The position numbers and the translations under genes were made by a program. A model generated the notes under the pieces. The model worked only from the letters and a program-made list of their open reading frames with translations. It searched no databases and was not told the origin of the DNA. Positions 22,716 to 28,891 of a DNA stretch of 29,741 nt are shown one piece after another. Location: assembly GCA_038232055.1 (NCBI GenBank), contig JBBSIN010000027.1, positions 1 through 29,741 of the forward strand. The letters are read 5' to 3'. The stretch comes from JBBSIN01 sp038232055 (GTDB lineage: Bacteria; Actinomycetota; Actinomycetes; JADGOV01). Each line of letters begins with the position of its first letter. Within the stretch, counting starts at the first letter, position 1.

Positions 22716-23930
22716 TCAGCCGGTGTCGGCAAGGTCTTCGATCGCGTTGAGCACCTCGTCGAGCAGCACGGAGAGTCGAGCGCCCGCCGACGAACCGGTC
22801 TCCGCCGCGTAGCGCACCGCGAGGGCCGACAGATGTGCTGCCATCACCGGGCGGGCGGCATCGGCCGGCGCCCCGAGCCGGGGCAGCATGTCGGTAAGCG
22901 CCCCGGCACCCGCAGCTGCGGCGGAGCGCCAGCCGTGCAGGCGGTTGCCCCGCAGCGCCTCCTGCAGCACCCAGTGCCCGGCGTCGCTGCCCAGAGGTAC
23001 GCCGCGCTCGAAGCGCTCCCAGTCCCACACCAGGGTGGCGTCGGGATGGCAGATGCTGTTCCAGCTCGTCCAGTCGCCGTGCCCGGCGCCGAGGAGAAGG
23101 CGCCGTGACCCCCACGCGCGCTCGACCGCGTCGAGCACCGGGCCGAGGCGGCCCGAGGCGTCGAGGGGGAGCGCCGTCGCGCGAAGGCGCTGCCACCAGG
23201 GGCTGTCCTGGAGCGGCTCCTCCTCGACTCCCCACGCCTCGCCCAGCTCGCGCATGGCGGCCAGTGGCGGACCCACCACCCGAGGCGCGTCGAGGGGCCG
23301 CAGCGGCGACTGCACGAGGAGCTCGTGCTCGCCCCAGCCGCCGGCCCAGCGGACGCTGGGGGAGCGAAGCCTGCGAAACGACCGGCTGCCCAGGGCGATG
23401 AGCGCGGCCGCCTCGTTGCGGACCATCAGGTCGGTCGAGGGGCTGCAGGAGACCTTGGCGTACGCCAAGGTCTCGCCGTCGGACGTGAGCACCTGGAGCA
23501 CCGGCTTGCGGTTGCCGCGATTGAAACCGAGCCGCACGATGAGGACCACGTGGCGTCCCAGCACGCCGGCTAGGTGGTCCTCGATCGCCGTCCCGTCGGG
23601 AGTCGACACCCGCAGCCGTTCGCCGCTCAGCAGCTGCACGATGCCGAGGCGGAGCCCGGTGGCAGCAAGCCGCCGCAGCACCCTCGCCTTGACGTCGCTG
23701 CCGTCGTACGCCGCACCGACGACCTGCGCGGCGGCTCGCGGTGCCGCCTGCGGCACCAGCCAGCGGACCTTGCCGCTGACCGATATCGGCACGTAGGTGG
23801 TGCCCTCGTCGGAGGGCGCGCGACGTGGGCCGAGGGTCAGCCGGGCCGGCGGCGGCCAGACCGCGCGCACGGCATCGATGATGTTGCGCCGGTCCTGGGT
23901 GCGGGTGACGAGTTCGGGGGCGGCGCTCAC
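22716..23930 (-). CDS. Kinase-fold phosphotransferase (APH/CHK-like), substrate unknown
   Basis: 404 residues, GTG 23930 with GAGGGGA upstream. The C-terminal two thirds look like an aminoglycoside-phosphotransferase/protein-kinase-like fold with the core residues in order: Lys159 in TLAYAKVS (beta-3 lysine), Glu173 in VRNEAAAL (helix-C glutamate), catalytic Asp286 in HGDWTSWN (Brenner motif, Asn291), and metal-binding Asp303 in LVWDWERFE. The N-terminal 130 residues (with SGKVRWLVP and LRLGIVQLLSGERLRV) match nothing I recognise. No signal peptide, so it is cytoplasmic. As first gene of a group with sulfotransferase, flippase and polymerase, it might phosphorylate a sugar of the repeat unit or a lipid precursor; this is inference. 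A resistance kinase is less likely in this setting. The codons of the Lys159 motif lie within a perfect 26-bp palindrome. Confidence 0.75.
   Translation of the reverse strand: MSAAPELVTRTQDRRNIIDAVRAVWPPPARLTLGPRRAPSDEGTTYVPISVSGKVRWLVPQAAPRAAAQVVGAAYDGSDVKARVLRRLAATGLRLGIVQLLSGERLRVSTPDGTAIEDHLAGVLGRHVVLIVRLGFNRGNRKPVLQVLTSDGETLAYAKVSCSPSTDLMVRNEAAALIALGSRSFRRLRSPSVRWAGGWGEHELLVQSPLRPLDAPRVVGPPLAAMRELGEAWGVEEEPLQDSPWWQRLRATALPLDASGRLGPVLDAVERAWGSRRLLLGAGHGDWTSWNSICHPDATLVWDWERFERGVPLGSDAGHWVLQEALRGNRLHGWRSAAAAGAGALTDMLPRLGAPADAARPVMAAHLSALAVRYAAETGSSAGARLSVLLDEVLNAIEDLADTG
23449..23474. repeat. Perfect 26-bp palindrome within the kinase-like gene
   Basis: Bases 23449-23474 equal their own reverse complement, with arms of 13 and no loop (left arm GAGACCTTGGCGT). 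They encode ETLAYAKV on the minus strand, the ATP-lysine motif. It could be a protein-binding site or chance. Confidence 0.9.
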
Positions 23931-24026
23931 CGAAGTCCCCTCTCGTCTGGTGTCGCGGCACGATCCGGTACCGACATCCCCAGGGTATCGGCGCGCGGCC
24001 CGGAATCTTCAGCGATTCCGCCCACT

Positions 24027-24056
24027 TTGACGTAGGCCGGGCCGTGTCCCTACATT
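24027..24056 (+). promoter_or_regulatory. Sigma-A-type promoter for the riboswitch-controlled GH26-like gene
   Basis: -35 TTGACG (24027-24032), 18-bp spacer, -10 TACATT (24051-24056); transcription would begin near 24063, about 44 nt before the riboswitch aptamer. It is the best promoter match I found in the window. Confidence 0.65.
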
Positions 24057-24106
24057 TGGCGCGACCGTCCCGGTCGCCAGGTCCCAGCCGTGGACCACCG
24101 GAGGTC

Positions 24107-24241
24107 TCCGCCGAATCCGTGGGCGTGACACGTCCAGGAGCCGAGGACCCACCAGTCCTTGGGGTGAATCGGCGCCGGACACGTGTCCGCGCCGTAGGGG
24201 ATGCCTCGTTCCCGAACCCGTCAGCTAACTCGGCAGGCGGA
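24107..24241 (+). promoter_or_regulatory. c-di-AMP riboswitch (ydaO-yuaA class)
   Basis: The conserved blocks of the class occur in order: 5' P1 strand TCCGCC followed by GAATCCG; GGAGCCGAGGACCCACC; GGGGTGAATC; GTAGGG; and CCGAACCCGTCAGCTAAC followed by TCGGCAGGCGG. P1 closes by TCCGCC (24107-24112) with GGCGGA (24236-24241). In actinobacteria this class commonly lies before cell-wall hydrolase genes (for example rpfA) and lowers expression when c-di-AMP is high; that it acts as an OFF switch here is inference. The Shine-Dalgarno GGGGAGG (24247-24253) begins 5 nt after P1. I see no T-rich terminator, so control could be by sequestering the ribosome site or by a GC-rich terminator that I cannot define. 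Confidence 0.9.
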
Positions 24242-24259
24242 AAGCGGGGAGGAACATCC

Positions 24260-25249
24260 ATGTCAGCATGGCGTACAGCCGCGCCCACGCGCGGCCCTGC
24301 ATCCCTGTCCGGCCATCGCGCCGGGCCCGCCCGAGGCCAGCGTCCGACGTTCCGTCGGCGTTGGCTGCTCGCCCTACCGGTGGCCGCGACGCTCGCGGCG
24401 CCACTGGCGGCCGTCGTGCCTGCCGACGCTGCGTCGCCCATCGTCTTGGGGTCCGACGGCGCTCGTGAGCAGCTGCAGCGACAGATCGGCGGGATTACGC
24501 TCGCGTCGCACCGCTTCGCTCAGCTCGCGGGCAAGCCGAAGGACGGGCGGTTGATCAACCTGCAGACCAACACGACCTGGCGGACGGTCGGCAACGCCAA
24601 GCCGGGCTCCAGCATCTACGCCGCCATCGTCCGGTGGGCGCAGTTCGTGAAGGGCAACGGCCACTCCACCTTCGTGACCTTCAACCACGAGCCGGAGACC
24701 GACCACCAGGCTTGGAAGGGATCATCTTCCGAGTACGCCGCCGCCTGGCGTCACGTCGTCGACATCTTCCGCGGACAGGGCGTGCGCAACGCCGAGTGGA
24801 CGTGGAACCTCACCGGCTGGGCGTTCGGCCGGCCGCTCAGCGATCGCCAGGCCGCCATCCACTGGTACCCCGGTGACAGCTACGTGGACTACGTCGCGAT
24901 GGACCCGTACAACCGGCTGTCCTGCCCGCCGGGGCGCGGCAACTGGGTCGAATTCGAGACGATGACTCAGAGCACCGTTCGGTGGGCCGCCGGCCACGGC
25001 AAGCAAGTCGTCGTCCCGGAGACGGCGACCGTGCCGGACCCGAAGAACCCGCAGCGCAAGGCGCAGTGGATCTCGAACATGCACAGCTATGTCGCCAGTC
25101 ACCCAGGCACGTTCCGGGCGGTCTTCTACTTCAACCGCAACGTCCCGGGCAAGCCGCTGCCGAGCTGCCAGTACCAGATCACGACCAGCTCCGACATTGC
25201 CGCCTTCCGCTCGCTTGCGCAGGACGCCGCCTTCAGCGGTACGTCGTAG
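24260..25249 (+). CDS. Secreted GH26-like glycosidase under c-di-AMP riboswitch control
   Basis: 329 residues, ATG 24260 with GGGGAGG 6 nt upstream. It has a long basic n-region (to about 34, FRRRW), a hydrophobic core LLALPVAATLAAPLAAVV and a likely cleavage after ADA (about 58), so it is exported. The catalytic domain is the most divergent of the three GH26-like proteins: FVTFNHEPETD gives predicted acid/base Glu144 and VVVPETATVPD predicted nucleophile Glu254; MDPYNRLSC replaces the VDAYNWYQC block. It has no accessory domains. The 5' leader contains a c-di-AMP riboswitch and the 3' end a strong hairpin, so it is a monocistronic unit. An envelope or exopolysaccharide-cleaving role matched to osmotic or cell-wall state would fit c-di-AMP control (inference). 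Confidence 0.85.
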   Translation: MSAWRTAAPTRGPASLSGHRAGPARGQRPTFRRRWLLALPVAATLAAPLAAVVPADAASPIVLGSDGAREQLQRQIGGITLASHRFAQLAGKPKDGRLINLQTNTTWRTVGNAKPGSSIYAAIVRWAQFVKGNGHSTFVTFNHEPETDHQAWKGSSSEYAAAWRHVVDIFRGQGVRNAEWTWNLTGWAFGRPLSDRQAAIHWYPGDSYVDYVAMDPYNRLSCPPGRGNWVEFETMTQSTVRWAAGHGKQVVVPETATVPDPKNPQRKAQWISNMHSYVASHPGTFRAVFYFNRNVPGKPLPSCQYQITTSSDIAAFRSLAQDAAFSGTS

Positions 25250-25256
25250 CCGCCCG

Positions 25257-25304
25257 CCTGCGGTGGGTCGGGCGTCTTTCCAACGCGCCCGACCCCACCG
25301 CAGG
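25257..25304. terminator. Strong hairpin terminator after the GH26-like gene
   Basis: Arms 25257-25274 and 25286-25304 pair over 18 bp with a single bulged base, and an 11-nt loop with TCTTT. It begins 7 nt after the stop. The GC-rich stem lacks a T-tract, as is common in actinobacteria. Confidence 0.8.
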
Positions 25305-25555
25305 CCAGCCGTCCAGCCAAGCACCGCATCGACGGCCGAGATGGTTCCGGCGCGACCAGTAGCGGTACGGAGGCGGGCGGCCTCTCGGGTCTGTGTCTCG
25401 TCGACATCACGAACCTGACACGTCCGCAGCAGACGGTTGATGTGGAAGTCACGCCGACAGGACTCCACAGTCTGCGCTGGAGCAGCCAACAGGGACCGGA
25501 AGAAGCGGGAAACCGGAAGAAGCGGGAATCCGGGCGGGCACTGCGTGATCGGGCG
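25305..25555. other. Gene-free space between convergent genes
   Basis: No gene or RNA recognised. The only structure is a perfect 17-bp tandem duplication, ACCGGAAGAAGCGGGAA at 25495-25511 and 25512-25528, close to the 3' end of the sulfotransferase gene (-). Confidence 0.6.
25495..25528. repeat. 17-bp tandem duplication
   Basis: ACCGGAAGAAGCGGGAA twice without a gap (25495-25511 and 25512-25528), 28 bp beyond the stop codon of the minus-strand sulfotransferase gene. Confidence 0.9.
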
Positions 25556-26539
25556 CTAGACGTCCGCTGGCTGGAGCGGGCGGATCGGGCCCGTCGGCGG
25601 CTCGTACCGCGTCGGCAGCGGCGGACCGGGCGGGAACCACCGCTTGCGCACCCGTGACCGCAGCACCCGGTCGGTGTCCTCGGCCAGTCGACGGGCCAGC
25701 GCCCGCGGTCGAGGCCGGTCCACGACGCGCTCGTAGCCCAGCCGGTCCATCAGGTCCCCGGCCACCAGCTCCACGACCGCGATGTCGTCGAGCGACATCT
25801 CGTCCTGCCAGCGACGGGCATTGCGCTGGATCCGCTCGCGGGACCGGGAGAACTGGCTGCCCGACTTGAGCGTGCGCTCCGCGGTGTAGTCGAGCATCGC
25901 CGGATCGAAGTCGATCTTCCCCAGCTCGCAGACGCGCCGCAGCTCGCGCTCGGGCTGGGCCACGACATCCTCGTAGCGGACCTCGATGAAGCTGCCGTCG
26001 AGCTGACGCCCCGCCGCGTGTGCGGCCCGTACCCACGTCCGCCACAGCCTGGCGGCTCGGCCGATGCCGCCGACCTGCCAGGGCTGCAGCGACAGCGACA
26101 TCGACACCTCGCGCGGGTCGCGCACCAGGTGCACGAACCCGCTGCCGGGAAACATCGACGCCAGCAGCGGGAAGCGGTAGGCGTTGGCCGGCGTCTTGTC
26201 GGCGGCGCGCGGCTTGCCGTGCGACATGGCGTACGCCGCGTAGAGGGCGCGCACTAGGTCGGCGTACGACGCCGGGGCCTCGCTGGCGACGACCTCCCGC
26301 AGGGCGGCGCGGTCGAGCTGCCAGAACTGAAACGACGCGTGGTCGCGGACCAGGCTCCAGGCCAGCGGCATGTCGCCGGTGCGGCCCTGCTCGAGGAGGA
26401 CCCGGTAGACGCTGGCGATGAAGCGGCTCTCGTTGGGCACCGCGAGCTGCGGGTGCGACGTAAGCATGTTGCGCAGCAGCGTCGTACCCGAGCGGGGCGA
26501 GCCGCCGACCATGACGACCGGATCGGCGAGCGGGCTCAT
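25556..26539 (-). CDS. Sulfotransferase family protein, fifth copy
   Basis: 327 residues, ATG 26539, which overlaps the stop of the preceding glycosyltransferase (ATGA, 26539-26536). The 5'-phosphosulfate loop is MVGGSPRSGTTLLRNML (10-26) and the 3'-phosphate motif FVHLVRDPREVSMSLSL (135-151). ADKTPANAYRFPLL and IEVRYEDVVAQPERELRRV are family segments; RSRERIQRNARRWQDEMS near residue 240 is a motif common in this subgroup. The basic C-terminal tail (RSRVRKRWFPPG and on) could touch the membrane. It is the last gene of a minus-strand operon with a GT2 enzyme and a CDP-alcohol phosphatidyltransferase. Confidence 0.87.
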   Translation of the reverse strand: MSPLADPVVMVGGSPRSGTTLLRNMLTSHPQLAVPNESRFIASVYRVLLEQGRTGDMPLAWSLVRDHASFQFWQLDRAALREVVASEAPASYADLVRALYAAYAMSHGKPRAADKTPANAYRFPLLASMFPGSGFVHLVRDPREVSMSLSLQPWQVGGIGRAARLWRTWVRAAHAAGRQLDGSFIEVRYEDVVAQPERELRRVCELGKIDFDPAMLDYTAERTLKSGSQFSRSRERIQRNARRWQDEMSLDDIAVVELVAGDLMDRLGYERVVDRPRPRALARRLAEDTDRVLRSRVRKRWFPPGPPLPTRYEPPTGPIRPLQPADV

Positions 26540-27900
26540 GCGCGCCGGCCGCGGCGGCCGTGGTCGAGGACGGACCGCACGCCGGGCGCGAGCGGCCGGC
26601 CGAGGACGGCGGTGAGCGCGTCGACGAGGGAGTCCGGGTCGGGTCCGTCCACGTCGACGTCGACGTCGACTACTGGCACGTCCGGCAGCAGCTTGCGCAG
26701 GCCGGACCCGGCGTCGCCCGCCACCGCTACGACCGGAAGCGGCTTCCCGGTCAGCCACGCGTGTACGCCGTGCAGCGCGAGATAGGACTGCCCCCACGAC
26801 CCCGGCCGGGCCGTCTCCAGTCGTCGTGCGGCCAGCTCCACCGGGATCGGCCATCCGGAGCTCCGGGCGTGCCGCGCCATCCGGGTCGACCAGGGTGCCG
26901 GCTCGTCCCACCTATCGACCGCCTCGGCGGCCAGTGCCGGCGGCGCGACGGCGAGGTCCGGGTCGGTCGCGAGGGCGCCGGCCAACCGGCGTACGGCGCG
27001 CTCGTCCGAGCCGATCACCAACAGGGCCGGTGCCGGCGGGGCGGCGGGCGGCGGCAGGTACTCGATGATGTGCGCCAACTCGGTCGCCGGGCGGCGGAGC
27101 CCGGTCAGCAGCTGCGCGCGGCCGATGCCGGCGCTGGCCCGGATCGCGACGCGAAGCGAGGGCTCTGCGGCTGCCCGCACGGCGGGGGCGACGCAGGAGG
27201 CGACGTCGAGCCAGGCACGGTGCGGGTAGGTCTGGTCGAAGGCTCGGTGCAGCGGGTAGTTCTGGTACTTCCACTCCAGCTGGCTCAGGTCGCGGCCGTC
27301 GCGGACGTGCCGCGCCACTCGGAGCGGGAGCGGGGAGGGGTGCGTGCACACAGCCGTCGCGGGGGCGCCGGCGAGCCGGAAGCCGCCCAGCTGCGCGCGG
27401 AAGGACAGGTCGGCGTCGCTGTGGGCGCCGAGCGACTCGTCGAAGCCGCCGAGCTCGGTGAAGACCTCGCGGCGGATCGCCATGTTGTTCGCGACGGCGT
27501 AGCCGAGGAACCCGTTGCGCGCCTCGAGGTCGGGGCCACCGGTCGGACCGGCTCCCAGCACCTCGCCGGCCACGACGTCGGCACCGTCCTCCAGCGCCTG
27601 GCAGAGCGCCGCGGCCCATCCCGGCCGGGGCACGAGCTCGGGGGACAGAAAGGCCAGCACGTCGGTCTTGGCCGCGAAGGCGCCGGTGTTGCGCAGGGCG
27701 GCGACACCGGCGCGACCCGAGGGGAGCGCTACCCCACGCGCGCCCAGCGCGTCGTACGCGGCGCTCACGTGCTCCGCCGCGCGGTACACGAGGACCACGT
27801 CGGCGAGGGCCGGGCGTTCGGCTCGGAGCGAGCGCAGCAGTGCTTCGACCTCGGACCGAGGGGTCAGGAGCGGCACGACCACCGTCATCTCGAGGGCCAT
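26536..27900 (-). CDS. GT2 glycosyltransferase with a C-terminal domain of unknown function
   Basis: 454 residues, ATG 27900 (ATG 27888 is an alternative; neither has an ideally spaced ribosome site). Residues 1-250 are a GT-A fold: MTVVVPLLTPRSEVEALLRSL, AGVAALRNTGAFAAKTDVLAFLSPELVPRPGW (acidic site weak), and NNMAIRREVFTELGGFDESLGAHSDADLSFR, the catalytic-base region. The C-terminal 170 residues are unusual: PALLVIGSDERAVRRLAGALATDPDLAV is reminiscent of a sulfotransferase 5'-phosphosulfate loop with its PRSGT residues lost, and LLPDVPVVDVDVDVDG sits where a 3'-phosphate strand would be. It may therefore be a decayed sulfotransferase-like fusion, which is speculative. It starts 7 bp after the CDP-alcohol phosphatidyltransferase stop and is coupled by ATGA to the sulfotransferase. 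Confidence 0.82.
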   Translation of the reverse strand: MALEMTVVVPLLTPRSEVEALLRSLRAERPALADVVLVYRAAEHVSAAYDALGARGVALPSGRAGVAALRNTGAFAAKTDVLAFLSPELVPRPGWAAALCQALEDGADVVAGEVLGAGPTGGPDLEARNGFLGYAVANNMAIRREVFTELGGFDESLGAHSDADLSFRAQLGGFRLAGAPATAVCTHPSPLPLRVARHVRDGRDLSQLEWKYQNYPLHRAFDQTYPHRAWLDVASCVAPAVRAAAEPSLRVAIRASAGIGRAQLLTGLRRPATELAHIIEYLPPPAAPPAPALLVIGSDERAVRRLAGALATDPDLAVAPPALAAEAVDRWDEPAPWSTRMARHARSSGWPIPVELAARRLETARPGSWGQSYLALHGVHAWLTGKPLPVVAVAGDAGSGLRKLLPDVPVVDVDVDVDGPDPDSLVDALTAVLGRPLAPGVRSVLDHGRRGRRA

Positions 27901-27907
27901 GCGCCGC

Positions 27908-28747
27908 TCAGCGCTCCTGTGCCACGCCCGCGCCGGCGGTCGGCCGGTGCAGTGGCGGTGGCGTCGAGCGGTCGGCGGCCGGGCCGGCGGGAGGTGCGGA
28001 GGCGCGAAGCACGGCGAGGATCCGTCCGACGTTGAACAGTGATCGGGGGAGGTAAAAGCCGAGGGCCACGACCCAGAGCACGACCGCCATGACGCGCGTC
28101 GAGGTGGTGAGCGGCGCCACGAACAGTGCCACCGCGGCGGCGTCGACGGATCCGGGCAGCCGGGCCAGCCGCCGTCGCCGCAGCCACTCCTCGAGCCTGC
28201 CGCCCTGGGCGCCGGCCGAGGGGCCGCCCGCGGCGTCGGCCGCGGCGGGCTCGGCGGCTCCCGCGACCGCGGCGGCTCGCTGCTGGAGCTGGAGCTGCGC
28301 GGCCGACCACAGCCACACCAGCGCGGCGACCACGGGCAGCAGCGCGATCCGGTCCGGGAGCGCGCCCTTGGCCGCGAGCCACAGGCACAGGCCTGCGTAG
28401 ACCCAGGTGATCCGGACGATGTCGCCGGCGATGTCGAGGAACGCGCCGAGCGGGGACCCGGCCTGCCGCATCCGGGCGACCTTGCCGTCCAGGCAGTCGA
28501 CGAAGAAGCTCGCCTCGAAGAGCAGCGCTCCGGCCACGGGTACGCCGGCCAGGAACGCCGCGCCGCTGGCGACGGCGAGCAGCACGCCGGTCAGGGTCAG
28601 CAGGTTCGGCGTGATCCACTGCCGCCGCAGGAGGAAGGGCAGCACCCGGATGCCGAGCGGGTCGACCACGAGGACCGTCCACCAGGCGTCGCGGTCCTTG
28701 TACGCCGCCCGCAGGTCGGTCCGCGTGCCGTTCCCAGTCGTCGGCAT
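27908..28747 (-). CDS. CDP-alcohol phosphatidyltransferase family protein
   Basis: 279 residues, ATG 28747 with GGAGG 4 nt upstream. The family signature D(x)2DG(x)2AR(x)8G(x)3D(x)3D is complete (Asp84, Asp87, Asp105, Asp109, starting at DCLDGKVAR). WITPNLLTLTGVLLAVASG precedes it, and several membrane helices are predictable (about 45-70, 75-90, 110-150, 205-235). Such integral membrane enzymes swap CMP of a CDP-alcohol for another alcohol, making phospholipids or phosphoalcohol-glycan linkages. The segment between about 150 and 190 is Ala/Gln/Gly-rich and low in complexity (QLQLQQRAAAVAGAAEPAAA). It heads the operon with a GT2 enzyme and a sulfotransferase, so it may make a lipid or phosphoalcohol part of the glycan; housekeeping phospholipid synthesis is the alternative. 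Confidence 0.85.
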   Translation of the reverse strand: MPTTGNGTRTDLRAAYKDRDAWWTVLVVDPLGIRVLPFLLRRQWITPNLLTLTGVLLAVASGAAFLAGVPVAGALLFEASFFVDCLDGKVARMRQAGSPLGAFLDIAGDIVRITWVYAGLCLWLAAKGALPDRIALLPVVAALVWLWSAAQLQLQQRAAAVAGAAEPAAADAAGGPSAGAQGGRLEEWLRRRRLARLPGSVDAAAVALFVAPLTTSTRVMAVVLWVVALGFYLPRSLFNVGRILAVLRASAPPAGPAADRSTPPPLHRPTAGAGVAQER

Positions 28748-28891
28748 AGCCCCTCCGTTGCGTGTTCGGGCACCAGCCGGACCAGTATCGCGCCAGTCCA
28801 GGATGTCACAGACAGCGAGACGGTGCTCGCAGAGCGCGAACATCCAGCGCGAACATTGGTCCCGAGCCGGCCGTCCGGCAGAATCCAAGGC

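Noticed and set aside
22658..22732. Upstream ATG starts for the heparan-type sulfotransferase
   Set aside because: They would add a low-complexity tail encoded by the 12-bp repeat; GTG 22657 has the Shine-Dalgarno sequence.
26651..26670. A run of the 6-mer GTCGAC in the glycosyltransferase gene as a regulatory repeat
   Set aside because: It simply encodes a VDVDVDVD stretch in frame; no independent evidence for a site.
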